A DNA stretch of 64,000 bases from Sphingosinithalassobacter sp. CS137 (GCF_014334115.1 NZ_CP060494.1:434001-498000), one strand, 5' to 3'; shown: positions 1 to 8,395, numbered from the stretch's first letter. Notes: generated by a model from the letters alone, not told the origin. Made by a program: numbers and translations.

Positions 1-332
1 CTCTGCTCGGGCGCCGAGATTCCGGGCAGCGCGCCCTTCAGGTCGAGCATCCAGCTGCCGAGCCAATAGGCGCCGACCCAGAGCGGCGGCGTGGTGACCG
101 GATTGGTGACGAAGGTGGTGGCGGCGGCCGCAGGAATGTTCGCGCGGAGCGGCAGCGCGAGCACCGCGGCGGCCGGGATCTGCCCCATCGGGATCAGAAT
201 GCCGGTGGCGATGCCGAGTGCAACGCCGCGCGGCACCGAGCGGCGGGTGAAGCGCCAGAGCGACGGCGCCATGATGCGGCGGGCGAAAGGCCGCGACCAG
301 CGATGCGATTCGATCGTCTCGCGAGTCGGCAT
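1..332 (-). CDS. DUF2062 domain protein, C-terminally cut by the window edge
   Basis: Small inner-membrane protein of the DUF2062 family; function unknown. The visible part has a basic N-terminus (PTRETIESHRW, then RRSVPRGVALG), one hydrophobic stretch and the characteristic segment TTFVTNPVTTPPLWVGAYW, which is diagnostic. It reads out of the window at base 1. The start is uncertain: I use ATG at 332. The frame stays open upstream through residues resembling the family N-terminus (NRFGSWVARQ), with a further in-frame ATG at 452 inside smpB. It lies directly downstream of smpB on the same strand and is probably co-transcribed, an order I recall from other sphingomonads. Confidence 0.8.
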   Translation of the reverse strand, partial: MPTRETIESHRWSRPFARRIMAPSLWRFTRRSVPRGVALGIATGILIPMGQIPAAAVLALPLRANIPAAAATTFVTNPVTTPPLWVGAYWLGSWMLDLKGALPGISAPEQ

Positions 333-378
333 CTGGCGCGCGACCCAGCTGCCGAAGCGGTTCGGCGCGGGCGGGGAA

Positions 379-858
379 TCAGCCGCGATCGCGGAGCAGT
401 CGTCCCTGCTCGCGCTTCCAGTCCCGCTCCTTGATCGCCTCCCGCTTGTCATGCGTCTTCTTGCCCTTGGCGAGCGCCAGTTCCACTTTCGCGCGCCCGC
501 GTCCATTGAAATAGATGCTGAGCGGCACGAGCGTCATCCCCTCGCGGGCGACGGCGCCATGGAGCTTGTTGATCTCCCTTTCATGAAGGAGCAATTTACG
601 CGGGCGCTTCGGCTCGTGATTGAAGCGATTTCCGTGGCTGAATTCGGGAATGTTCGAATTGACCAGCCAGACTTCCTCGCCCCGCACCTCGGCATAGCTC
701 TCGGCGATCGAACCCTCGCCGAAACGCAGCGATTTCACTTCGGTGCCGCTCAGCACGATCCCTGCTTCATAGACGGTTTCGATGGCATAATCGAACCGCG
801 CGCGCCGGTTTTCGGCGACGGTCTTGACCTTTTCTGCGGGGGGACGGGGACGAGCCAT
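379..858 (-). CDS. smpB: SsrA-binding protein SmpB
   Basis: Trans-translation factor that binds tmRNA and brings it to stalled ribosomes; cytosolic. The 159-residue protein has the full family length. It shows the N-terminal [10 protein letters not shown] and the central [19 protein letters not shown], followed by the C-terminal basic tail ([22 protein letters not shown]) that inserts in the mRNA channel. ATG 858 is chosen because it gives the normal N-terminus; the frame is open further upstream, but that part is Arg-rich and unlike the family. The DUF2062 gene follows and dapA lies upstream on the same strand, separated by two small genes on the opposite strand. Confidence 0.96.
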   Translation of the reverse strand: MARPRPPAEKVKTVAENRRARFDYAIETVYEAGIVLSGTEVKSLRFGEGSIAESYAEVRGEEVWLVNSNIPEFSHGNRFNHEPKRPRKLLLHEREINKLHGAVAREGMTLVPLSIYFNGRGRAKVELALAKGKKTHDKREAIKERDWKREQGRLLRDRG

Positions 859-1046
859 GGGGAGGCGCATGTAGACACCGGCACCGCCGATGGAAAGGGC
901 GCCTCGCCGCACGCTCCGGCGCAGCGCCGCCTCGCCCTGGCGCATCTTGCGGCGAAATGCGGGATTATGTGCATTCGCGCCGCGCCGTGACGGAACGGAC
1001 CGCAGCAGGGTGCGTTGCAGCATTTTGGTAGGTGGGAGAAGAATTC

Positions 1047-1295
1047 ATGCGCTCCAAGATTGCAACCGGCGTGCTCGGCTCGCTGCTCGCTATTTCCGCC
1101 GCGGCGCAGCCTGCGCTTGCGGCGGATCCGGCCTCGGCGCTGTCGCTCGCGCCGACACGCGCGGCAACGACATCCGAAGGCGCTTCGGACCAGATGGCGA
1201 GCCCGGGCATCGGCGTGATCCTCGGTGTCGTCGGGATCATCGCGGGCGCGGTGATCGTCGTCGCCGACTCGGACGACGAACCCGACAGCCCCTGA
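1047..1295 (+). CDS. small exported membrane protein with acidic tail, paralogue A
   Basis: 82 residues, no recognised family. It has an N-terminal signal peptide with likely cleavage after Ala25 (PALA-AD), a Ser/Thr/Ala linker, one hydrophobic segment at about residues 54-73, and an acidic C-terminus [18 protein letters not shown]-type ribosome site lies just before ATG 1047. The next gene on the same strand is a paralogue with the same design. The last 21 coding bases, including the stop, are identical in the two genes, so they probably arose by tandem duplication. Likely a small inner-membrane or periplasm-exposed protein; role unknown. Confidence 0.75.
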   Translation: MRSKIATGVLGSLLAISAAAQPALAADPASALSLAPTRAATTSEGASDQMASPGIGVILGVVGIIAGAVIVVADSDDEPDSP

Positions 1296-1375
1296 GCCGA
1301 GCGATCGCGCACGCGACGGCGGTGACGCCGTCGCGGCGGATCACCCGCACCACTCCCTTCAACGAGGTATCGTTC

Positions 1376-1615
1376 ATGATCTCGAAATTTCTTGCCGCAA
1401 CCGCGGCGCTCAGCCTTTCCGTCACGCCCGCGCTCGCGGCGAGCGCCGACCCGGCGGCGTCGCTGTCGCTGAGCCGCGCCAGCACCGATAGCGTCGGCAA
1501 CGATCAGATCGGCGGCGAAGGCGTAGGCATCGGCCTTGCCATCGCGATCGGCGTCGCTGCCGTTGTCGCGGGTGTGGTCGCGACCGACGACGAGGACGAA
1601 CCCGACAGCCCCTGA
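1376..1615 (+). CDS. small exported membrane protein with acidic tail, paralogue B
   Basis: 79 residues, paralogue of the gene at 1047-1295. Signal peptide (cleavage near ALAA-SA, about residue 22), the shared ADPAxxLSLxR block, a DQIGGEG segment, a hydrophobic helix at about 50-69, and the acidic end DDEDEPDSP. ATG 1376 follows an AACGAGG ribosome-binding sequence. The stop codon lies inside a perfect hairpin (1609-1630), so the gene ends at its own terminator-like structure. Function unknown; the pair sits between the divergently read smpB and the convergent dapA. Confidence 0.75.
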   Translation: MISKFLAATAALSLSVTPALAASADPAASLSLSRASTDSVGNDQIGGEGVGIGLAIAIGVAAVVAGVVATDDEDEPDSP

Positions 1616-1630
1616 CGCCTGCGTCAGGGG
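1609..1630 (+). terminator. hairpin over the stop codon of small gene B
   Basis: Perfect 10-bp inverted repeat CCCCTGACGC / GCGTCAGGGG with a CT centre. It contains the TGA stop of the upstream gene. There is no T-tract, so termination is inferred from position and stem strength. Confidence 0.55.
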
Positions 1631-1646
1631 ACGCTGAAGCCGCATC

Positions 1647-1674
1647 GCTCGCCTGACCCCAGTGTCAGGCGAGC
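1647..1674 (-). terminator. hairpin over the stop codon of dapA
   Basis: Perfect 11-bp inverted repeat GCTCGCCTGAC / GTCAGGCGAGC with loop CCCAGT. It overlaps the dapA stop codon (1665-1667) and lies 16 bp from the opposing hairpin. It would separate the converging transcripts; no T-run follows. Confidence 0.55.
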
Positions 1675-2546
1675 TTGGCGTGTGCGAGTGCCGCGTCGAC
1701 GGCCTTTTTGCTCGCGGCCGAGGGCTCGGTCATCGGCAGCCGCAGTTCGGCGGGAAAATCCGGCCGAACCACCGACAGCGCATATTTGACCGGCCCCGGC
1801 GACGCGTCGCTGAACAGCGCGCAGTGCAGCGGGAAGAGCTTGTCCTGATAGGCGAGCGCCTGCGCATAATCGCCGGACGCGCACGCCGCCTGGAACTCGG
1901 CACAGAGCCTTGGCGCGACATTGGCAGTCACCGAGATGCAGCCGCTGCCACCCATCGCCATGACTGCGAGCGCGGTTTCGTCATTGCCCGAAAGCTGGCA
2001 GAAATCCGGCCCGCACGCCTCACGCTGCGCCGAGATCCGGCCGATCACGCCGGTGGCGTCCTTCACGCCGACGATCACTTCCGGAAACGCCTTTCTGATC
2101 CGCGCCATCGTCTCGACGGCGATGTCGGTGACCGTTCGCGCGGGGACGTTGTAGAGCAGGATCGGCAGGCCGCCGTCGCGCGCCAATACTTCGAAATGGC
2201 GGAACACGCCTTCCTGGTTCGGGCGATTGTAATAGGGCGGGACGAGCAGCGCCGCGGCGGCCCCGGCTTCCTTCGCGCGATGGATGTGGTGCAGCGCGAC
2301 GGTGGTGTCGTTGGATCCGCAGCCGGCGATCACCGGCACCCGCCCCGCCGCCTGCTCGACGCAGACCCGCACGACATGATCGTGCTCCTCGATCGTCATG
2401 GTGGCCGCTTCGCCCGTGGTGCCGCACGGGACCAGCGCCGAGGAGCCCTCCGCGATCTGCCAGTCGATCAGCGCGCGAAACTCGGATTCGGCGAAGAAAC
2501 CATTGCGGAACGGCGTGGCAAGCGCGGGAATCGAACCGGAAAACAT
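1665..2546 (-). CDS. dapA: 4-hydroxy-tetrahydrodipicolinate synthase
   Basis: Condenses pyruvate with aspartate-4-semialdehyde, the first committed step of lysine and meso-diaminopimelate synthesis; cytosolic TIM barrel. 293 residues, the usual length. Visible motifs: GTTGE at 42-46, Tyr132 in LLYNVPART, and the Schiff-base Lys162 in GVKDATG. Start ATG 2546 gives the family N-terminus (FSGSIPALATPF). The divergent lytic transglycosylase starts 60 bp away, so the two share a promoter region. Confidence 0.96.
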   Translation of the reverse strand: MFSGSIPALATPFRNGFFAESEFRALIDWQIAEGSSALVPCGTTGEAATMTIEEHDHVVRVCVEQAAGRVPVIAGCGSNDTTVALHHIHRAKEAGAAAALLVPPYYNRPNQEGVFRHFEVLARDGGLPILLYNVPARTVTDIAVETMARIRKAFPEVIVGVKDATGVIGRISAQREACGPDFCQLSGNDETALAVMAMGGSGCISVTANVAPRLCAEFQAACASGDYAQALAYQDKLFPLHCALFSDASPGPVKYALSVVRPDFPAELRLPMTEPSAASKKAVDAALAHAKLA

Positions 2547-2605
2547 GCGCTCCGAAAAGCTCCAGGACGGGAAAATCAGGACTGGCAGATAGGGCCCGAT
2601 TCCTT

Positions 2606-4627
2606 ATGTTGTCCAGCATGCTGGCTTCGCTTCTCAAGAACACGCTTCTGCTGGCGAGTGTCTCGGGCCTCGCAGCGACCTCCGAGCTGACTCGCGAGCA
2701 GATCCAATGGTATGCCGAGCGGCTGGAAAGCGCCGCGCCGCGCCAGGCGCCCGGCTATATCCAGACCGATCAGCTCGCCGAGGCGCTGGTCGAATGGAAA
2801 CGGCTGCAACAGTCGGACAGCTATCCGTTCGCCGATTACGCGAATTTCCTGCTGCTTCACCCGGGCTGGCCGGGCGAGACGAGCCGCCGTGCGGCGGCCG
2901 AGACGATCCTGGACTCGGGCGAGGACGCACCATCGCTCGCGATCCGCTTCTTCGAGCGTTTCCCGCCGCTGACCGGCGCCGGGCATCTGCGCTATGCCGA
3001 GGCTCTCGCGGCGCGCGGCGAGATGGAGGCCGCCGCCGAGCAGGCGCGCACTGCATGGCGGACGAGCCGTCTGCGCCCCGAGGACGAGGCTGCGCTGATC
3101 GGACGCTTCTCGAGCGCGCTGCGCCCCGCCGATCATGACGCGCGGATGGACATGCTGTTGTGGAACGATTCCACGAGTGCGGCCGAACGGCTGATCGGCA
3201 TGGTATCCCCCGACAAGCGGCCGCTTTTCGCCGCGCGGCTCGCCTTCCGCACCGACGCGGCGAATGTCGACGAGCTTTCGGGCGCGGTCGACGACCGGGG
3301 GCGGGCCGATCCCGGCTTCATCGCCGACCGGGCGAGCTGGCTGCGCAACAACGGCCAGAGCGCGACGATGCGCCAGATCCTCGCCCAGCCGCGCCAGCTG
3401 AGCGCGCTGCCCGGCGATGTCGAGGAATGGTATGAAGTGCTGCTGGCGGCGGCGCGCGCGGCATCGAACGACGGGCAGCACCAGCTCGCCTATCGGATCG
3501 CGAGCCAGGTCGACGACGCCTATCCGGCGGGCACCGATGTGAGCGACCGCCCCTATGGCGAGCGCGACGATTACACGAGCCTGGTGTGGCTCGCAGGCAC
3601 CACGGCGATGCGCGAGCTCGGTCGCCCGCAGGACGCGGTGGGCATGTTCGCGCGCTACGCCGGCGGATCGCGGACTCCGCAGACTCAGTCGAAGGGCCTC
3701 TATTGGGCCGGCCGCGCGGCGGAAGCCGCGGGCGACGAGGCCGCCGCCGCCGCTTTCTACCAGCGCGCGGCGGGTTTTCCCGATCTCTATTACGGCCAGC
3801 TCGCGCTCGAGCGGACGGGCGGCGCGCTGCGCGCCCCTGCCCCGCTCGACACCAGCACGGTCGCCGATGCCGAGCGCGAGGCCTTCTTCAACCGCGAGAT
3901 CGTCCGCGCCGCGCAGATGCTGGGGACGATGGGCGCCTGGGAGGAACAGAGCCTGTTCGTCCGGCAGATCGCCAGCGCCGCCGAGAGCGACTCCGATCAT
4001 GCGCTTGCCGCCGAACTGTCGCGCGCGATCAACCGGCCGGATCTGGGCGTGATGGTGGGGCGCTCGGCGCTGCAGAGCGGCTATTCGGATTTCACCGCCG
4101 CCGGATATCCTTCGGTGCGCGTGCCCGCTTCGCAGCAAGATTACTGGACGATCATCCACGCCATTGCGCGCCAGGAAAGCCAGTTCGACCGCGCCGCAGT
4201 GAGCCACGCCGGCGCGCGCGGGCTGATGCAGCTGATGCCGGGCACCGCGCGCGAAGTCGCCGGCCAGCTGGGCCTGGGCTATAATCGGGAATCGCTGACC
4301 AGCGACACCGATTACAATATCCAGCTAGGGTCGAGCTATTTCCAGCGCATGCTCGACTATTATGCCGGCAGCTATCCGCTGGCGGTGGCGGCGTACAACG
4401 CGGGCCCCGGCAATGTGAACCGCTGGATCCGCGCCAACGGCGATCCGCGCCTTCCCTCCGTCGACACGCTCGAATGGATCGAGAACATCCCGATCTTCGA
4501 GACCAAGAACTATGTTCAGCGGGTGCTGGAGAATGCAGTCGTGTACGACCTCATGAACCCCGAGCGGGCGCGTTCGCGCGGACCGAACAATCTGAGCTGG
4601 TACCTCGGAAAGAACAATCCGGGCTGA
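2606..4627 (+). CDS. soluble lytic murein transglycosylase (Slt70-like)
   Basis: Periplasmic enzyme cleaving peptidoglycan between MurNAc and GlcNAc with 1,6-anhydro product formation. 673 residues: a hydrophobic N-terminal export segment (about 1-24), a long alpha-helical superhelix rich in TPR-like repeats, and a C-terminal SLT domain (about 510-640). Catalytic Glu524 lies in ARQESQF, followed by GARGLMQLMPGTA and the AYNAGPGNVNRW motif. ATG 2606 is used; ATG 2618 is an alternative. It is divergent from dapA and followed after 29 bp by greB, probably one transcript. Confidence 0.92.
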   Translation: MLSSMLASLLKNTLLLASVSGLAATSELTREQIQWYAERLESAAPRQAPGYIQTDQLAEALVEWKRLQQSDSYPFADYANFLLLHPGWPGETSRRAAAETILDSGEDAPSLAIRFFERFPPLTGAGHLRYAEALAARGEMEAAAEQARTAWRTSRLRPEDEAALIGRFSSALRPADHDARMDMLLWNDSTSAAERLIGMVSPDKRPLFAARLAFRTDAANVDELSGAVDDRGRADPGFIADRASWLRNNGQSATMRQILAQPRQLSALPGDVEEWYEVLLAAARAASNDGQHQLAYRIASQVDDAYPAGTDVSDRPYGERDDYTSLVWLAGTTAMRELGRPQDAVGMFARYAGGSRTPQTQSKGLYWAGRAAEAAGDEAAAAAFYQRAAGFPDLYYGQLALERTGGALRAPAPLDTSTVADAEREAFFNREIVRAAQMLGTMGAWEEQSLFVRQIASAAESDSDHALAAELSRAINRPDLGVMVGRSALQSGYSDFTAAGYPSVRVPASQQDYWTIIHAIARQESQFDRAAVSHAGARGLMQLMPGTAREVAGQLGLGYNRESLTSDTDYNIQLGSSYFQRMLDYYAGSYPLAVAAYNAGPGNVNRWIRANGDPRLPSVDTLEWIENIPIFETKNYVQRVLENAVVYDLMNPERARSRGPNNLSWYLGKNNPG

Positions 4628-4656
4628 CCAACCCCGCGCCCGGGACGACAGAGACC

Positions 4657-5139
4657 ATGGACCGCCCCAATTATATAACGCCCGCGGGCTATTCGGCGCT
4701 GAAGGCCGAATATGACGCGCTGTTTGCGGTCGAGCGGCCCAAGCTGGTCGAGACGATCGCCTGGGCGGCAGGCAACGGCGATCGTTCGGAGAACGGCGAT
4801 TATCTCTACGGCCGCAAGCGGCTGCGCGAGATCGACCGGACGCTCAATCGTCTTTCGCGCAAGATGAAGGCCGCCAAGGTGGTCGATCCGGCGCGGCAGC
4901 CCGATCGCGACCGCGTCTATTTCGGCGCCACCGTGACGATCGCCGACGAGGACGACGCGCAGCGGACGCTGACGCTGGTGGGCGACGACGAAGCCGATGC
5001 CGCGGCGGGACGGATCGGCTGGAATGCGCCGATCGCGCGTGCGCTGCGCGGCGCGGCGGTGGGCGACCTGCGGATCGTGCGGTTGCCGGCGGGCGACCGC
5101 GAATATGAGATCGTCGCGATCGCCTATCCCGGCGCCTGA
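4657..5139 (+). CDS. greB: GreA/GreB-family transcript cleavage factor, GreB-type
   Basis: Rescues backtracked RNA polymerase by stimulating transcript cleavage. 160 residues: N-terminal coiled coil with the acidic tip GNGDRSENGDYLYGRKRLREID (residues about 46-67), where the DxxE-type acidic residues reach the active site, then a C-terminal FKBP-like domain (GATVTIADEDD, GDLRIVRLPAGDREYEI). The tip and the YGRKRLREIDRT continuation favour GreB over GreA; a separate GreA is at 48370-48846. It starts shortly after the lytic transglycosylase gene. Confidence 0.85.
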   Translation: MDRPNYITPAGYSALKAEYDALFAVERPKLVETIAWAAGNGDRSENGDYLYGRKRLREIDRTLNRLSRKMKAAKVVDPARQPDRDRVYFGATVTIADEDDAQRTLTLVGDDEADAAAGRIGWNAPIARALRGAAVGDLRIVRLPAGDREYEIVAIAYPGA

Positions 5140-5249
5140 CCGCGCCGATGCGTGGCGAATGCACGCCGGAACGGGTTTCACTTGCGCTCCCGCCCCGCCT
5201 ACAGGGTGCTCCGCGCGCGGTTTCGCGCGCCGGTTCGGAGTAGAGATCA

Positions 5250-5525
5250 ATGGGTTCCCGGAAGTTGGTGGTAAGTGGTGCGGTGCAGAATGTGGGCTTT
5301 CGCGACTGGGCGGTGCGCATCGCGCGCGAGTGGAATCTCACTGGCTGGGTCCGCTATGTGAACGACGGGCGCGTGGAAATCCTGGCGCAGGGCGACGACA
5401 ACGCGATCGACGCCTTCGCCGACGATTGCCGCACGGGACCGCCGCGCGCACGGGTGAGCGACGTGCAGATCGAAACGGTGCCGCCGGTGAGCGCCAAGGG
5501 GTTTACCAAAAGGCTTACCGGCTGA
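5250..5525 (+). CDS. acylphosphatase-like protein with altered active site
   Basis: 91 residues with the acylphosphatase fold signature: VQNVGFRDW (residues 12-20, Arg18 as phosphate-binding Arg) and GWVRYVNDGRVEI (32-44). In active enzymes the second motif is WVRN or WVKN, with the Asn orienting the catalytic water. Here that position is Tyr36 and the nearest Asn is two residues on (Asn38). The usual Gly in VQGVGFR is also Asn14. It may be weakly active, have a changed substrate, or only bind phosphate groups. A second, fully canonical acylphosphatase lies at 6558-6833. ATG 5250 follows a GGAGTAGAG ribosome site. Confidence 0.8.
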   Translation: MGSRKLVVSGAVQNVGFRDWAVRIAREWNLTGWVRYVNDGRVEILAQGDDNAIDAFADDCRTGPPRARVSDVQIETVPPVSAKGFTKRLTG

Positions 5526-5579
5526 GGCGGAACGCGGGCACGGTCTCGGCCATTGTCTCCGGTGAAAAGGAGATATGCC

Positions 5580-5813
5580 ATGGAAAACCCGCGCACCCAG
5601 ACCGCCCGCGACAATGACGACAGCGACATCATCGACAATGCCGGCGGCGCCCCCGACAAGACCGGCCGCGAAGGCGGCAATCTGCAGCGTGACGTGGGCA
5701 CCCGCGACGAGCTGGCACGCGTCGACAAGCCCGAGACGCATACCCGCGTGACCAAGGCCGACGATATCGAGAACGACGCGCGCTATCCGAAGGACCGCCG
5801 GGGCGACATGTGA
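5580..5813 (+). CDS. small hydrophilic protein of unknown function
   Basis: 77 residues, highly charged, no membrane segment and no signal peptide; rich in Asp, Arg, Glu, Lys and Thr, so likely disordered. No family recognised. ATG 5580 is supported by a strong AAAAGGAG site at 5565-5572. A GGAAC-N17-CATT sequence 48-52 bp upstream (from 5529) is a weak match to alphaproteobacterial EcfG promoters, so stress induction is possible but speculative. It lies between the first acylphosphatase-like gene and the NYN gene. Confidence 0.7.
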   Translation: MENPRTQTARDNDDSDIIDNAGGAPDKTGREGGNLQRDVGTRDELARVDKPETHTRVTKADDIENDARYPKDRRGDM

Positions 5814-5844
5814 CAACAGCGCAGCCGAACGCTACGCCCGCCCG

Positions 5845-6561
5845 ATGAACAAGCCCCCCGAAGGCAATGTCGCGCTGCTGATCGATGCCGACAACGCCTC
5901 ACCGCAATCGATCGACCCGGTGCTGACGGTGCTGGCCGAGCTAGGCACCGTCAACATCCGCCGAGTCTATGGCAACTGGCGCAAGCAATCGCTCAAGGGC
6001 TGGGCCGACATGACGCTGCGCCACGGCATCGAGCCCTATCAGCAGTTCGACATCACCAAAGGCAAGAACGCGACCGACATGAAGATGACGGTCGACGCGA
6101 TGGACCTGCTGTTCCACGGGCGAGTGACCGGGTTCGGCATCCTCTCGTCGGACAGCGACTTCATGCCGCTGGCGATGCGGATCCGGCAGGAAGGATTGCC
6201 GGTCTATGGCTTCGGAACGCCTCGGACTCCGGAGGGATTCCGCCAGGCGTGCACGCGATTCATCGACGTCGCGGCGCTGATGAAGCCGAGTGCGCGCGAG
6301 GCCGACTCGCCTGCTCCGGTTTCGGCGGACGGGGCCGTGGACGAGACGCTGCTCAAGCTGCTGGTCGATGCCTATAACAGCGCGAAGCGCGACGAACGCG
6401 GCTATGCGAGCCTTTCCGACGTCGGCCAGCGCGCGGGCAACCGATCGAGCTTCGACGTGCGCAACTATGGCTACAGCCGGCTTTCGGACCTGATCGAGAA
6501 GATCCCCAATTTCCAGACCGAGCATCGCAGCGGCGGCGTCTATGTGAAGCGGCTGCGGTGA
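5845..6561 (+). CDS. NYN-domain putative ribonuclease with C-terminal OST-HTH/LOTUS domain
   Basis: 238 residues. N-terminal NYN (PIN-like, LabA/DUF88-type) nuclease domain, about 8-145: LLIDADN places Asp14 and Asp16, with Asp78 (NATDMK) and Asp103/Asp105 (SSDSDF) completing a metal site. C-terminal OST-HTH/LOTUS domain, about 166-238, with GYASLSDVGQRAG and YGYSRLSDLIEK; such domains bind RNA, often G-rich or structured. Predicted cytosolic RNA-processing or RNA-decay enzyme; substrate unknown. Its stop overlaps the next start (GTGA), so it is translationally coupled to the acylphosphatase. Confidence 0.88.
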   Translation: MNKPPEGNVALLIDADNASPQSIDPVLTVLAELGTVNIRRVYGNWRKQSLKGWADMTLRHGIEPYQQFDITKGKNATDMKMTVDAMDLLFHGRVTGFGILSSDSDFMPLAMRIRQEGLPVYGFGTPRTPEGFRQACTRFIDVAALMKPSAREADSPAPVSADGAVDETLLKLLVDAYNSAKRDERGYASLSDVGQRAGNRSSFDVRNYGYSRLSDLIEKIPNFQTEHRSGGVYVKRLR

Positions 6562-6833
6562 TCGCGCGGCGCTATCTGGTCACCGGCCGGGTACAGGGCG
6601 TCGGCTATCGCGACTGGACGGCGCACCGGGCGCGGGCGCTGGAGCTGACCGGCTGGGTTCGAAACCGCTCCGACGGAAGCGTCGAAATCGTCGCGCACGG
6701 CAACCAAGACGCGCTCGACCGGCTGGCACAATCGCTTGTGCAGGGCCCGCCCGCCGCGCAGGTCCGCAGCGTGCGCAGCGAGGATGCGCAGGCACCCGAA
6801 GCCGGGGAATTCTTCGTCCGTCCCACCCTGTGA
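6558..6833 (+). CDS. acyP: acylphosphatase, canonical
   Basis: Hydrolyses acyl phosphates such as carbamoyl or acetyl phosphate; small cytosolic enzyme. 91 residues with both catalytic motifs intact: VQGVGYRDW (12-20, Arg18) and GWVRNRSDGSVE (32-43, catalytic Asn36). The GTG start at 6558 overlaps the NYN gene stop by 4 nt and is the only sensible start. Comparison with the degenerate paralogue at 5250-5525 is a natural test of the active-site change. Confidence 0.93.
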   Translation: MIARRYLVTGRVQGVGYRDWTAHRARALELTGWVRNRSDGSVEIVAHGNQDALDRLAQSLVQGPPAAQVRSVRSEDAQAPEAGEFFVRPTL

Positions 6834-6892
6834 CTCATCGATAGGGTCGCACGGGTGGCCTTTTCTGCTGCAGCGCGCTAGGCAACGCCGCC

Positions 6893-8395
6893 ATGCAGAC
6901 AGGAACGATCGTAAGCCTCGCCATCTACTTCATCGCGATGCTGGCCATCGGCGTCTATGCCTGGGCCAAATCGACCGACGACAGCGAAGGATATCTGCTC
7001 GGCGGACGCCAGCTTCCCCCTTCGGTCGCCGCGCTGTCGGCAGGCGCGTCGGACATGTCCGGCTGGCTGCTGCTGGGCCTGCCCGGCGCGCTTTATGCCA
7101 CCGGCCTCGTCGAGGCGTGGATCGGCATCGGACTGTTCATCGGCGCCTTCGCCAACTGGATCCTCGTCGCGCCGCGGCTGCGCCAGCAGACAGAGGAGCT
7201 GGACGACAGCCTGACCATCCCCGAATTCCTGTCGCGCCGCTTTCCGACGCAGGCCATCCCGCTGCGCGTCATTTCGGCGCTGATCATCGTCGTGTTCTTC
7301 TCGGTCTATACCGCCGCTGGCCTCGTCGGCGGCGGGCTGCTGTTCCAGACGAGCTTCGCCGGGCTGTTCGGCGACGTTCCCGCCAGCCTCGGCGCGTCCG
7401 ACTACAGCTTCGGCATCTGGATCACCGCGGGCGTGGTGCTGGCCTATACGATGGTGGGCGGGTTCCTGGCAGTGAGCCTGACCGATTTCGTCCAGGGCTG
7501 CATCATGGTGGTGGCGCTGGTGCTGATGCCGATCGTCGCAACGCTGGGCGAAGGCGGGATCGGCCCGATGACGAACGCACTGACGGCGATCGATCCCGAC
7601 TTCCTTCACATCACCGCCGGGCTGACCTTCCTCGGCTTCCTCTCGGCCGTGACCTGGGGGCTCGGCTATTTCGGCCAGCCGCACATCATCGTGCGCTTCA
7701 TGGCGATCCGCTCGCTGAAGGACGTGCCGACCGCGCGCAACATCGGCATGAGCTGGATGGGGATCGCGCTGCTCGGTTCGATCGGCGTGGGCATCGCCGG
7801 CCGCGCCTTCGCCGAGCGCAACGGCATTCCGGTCGAGAATTCCGAGACGATCTTCATCGTCCTTGCCGACATGCTGTTCCACCCGCTGATCACAGGGTTC
7901 CTGCTCGCCGCGCTGCTCGCCGCGATCATGAGCACGATCTCGTCGCAGCTGCTGGTCGCTTCCAGCTCGCTGACCGAGGACTTCTATCGGCTGTTCCTGC
8001 GCAAGCAGGCGAGCGAGAAGGAGATGGTGAACGTGGGGCGCGTCTGCGTGCTGCTCGTCGCGGTGGTGGCGGGCGTGATCGCGCTCGATCCCGAAAGCGA
8101 AGTGCTGGGACTCGTCTCCAACGCCTGGGCAGGGTTCGGTGCCGCCTTCGGCCCGCTGATCCTGTTTGCGCTGATGTGGAAACGGATGACCGGCGCAGGT
8201 GCGGTGGCCGGGCTCGTCACCGGCGCGGCGGTGGTGATCCTGTGGATCGCGCTCGGCTGGAACAGCAGCTTCCTGGGCGGCGAAGGGATTTACGAGATCA
8301 TCCCGGGCTTCCTGGCGGCGACCGCGGCGATCGTGCTGGTGAGCCTCGCCGGGAAGGCGCCCGAGCCGCGGCGCGCGCCGCTCTCCGCCGAATAG
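6893..8395 (+). CDS. putP: sodium/proline symporter
   Basis: Na+-coupled proline uptake across the inner membrane, SSS family. 500 residues with about 13 hydrophobic helices. Family features: YLLGGRQLPPSVAALSAGASDMSGWLLLG (split here: the ASDMSGW part forms the Na+/proline site in TM2), then LTIPEFLSRRF, and QPHIIVRFMAIRS. Full length for PutP (E. coli about 502). ATG 6893 gives a normal N-terminus. It follows the acylphosphatase by 59 bp and is followed almost at once by a gamma-glutamylcyclotransferase-like gene. No putA is nearby. Confidence 0.93.
   Translation: MQTGTIVSLAIYFIAMLAIGVYAWAKSTDDSEGYLLGGRQLPPSVAALSAGASDMSGWLLLGLPGALYATGLVEAWIGIGLFIGAFANWILVAPRLRQQTEELDDSLTIPEFLSRRFPTQAIPLRVISALIIVVFFSVYTAAGLVGGGLLFQTSFAGLFGDVPASLGASDYSFGIWITAGVVLAYTMVGGFLAVSLTDFVQGCIMVVALVLMPIVATLGEGGIGPMTNALTAIDPDFLHITAGLTFLGFLSAVTWGLGYFGQPHIIVRFMAIRSLKDVPTARNIGMSWMGIALLGSIGVGIAGRAFAERNGIPVENSETIFIVLADMLFHPLITGFLLAALLAAIMSTISSQLLVASSSLTEDFYRLFLRKQASEKEMVNVGRVCVLLVAVVAGVIALDPESEVLGLVSNAWAGFGAAFGPLILFALMWKRMTGAGAVAGLVTGAAVVILWIALGWNSSFLGGEGIYEIIPGFLAATAAIVLVSLAGKAPEPRRAPLSAE

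Noticed and set aside
2576..4207. Long open frame on the minus strand across the lytic transglycosylase gene
   Set aside because: It is the antisense shadow of a gene with a clear SLT domain; the translation is Arg/Ala-rich and unlike any family.
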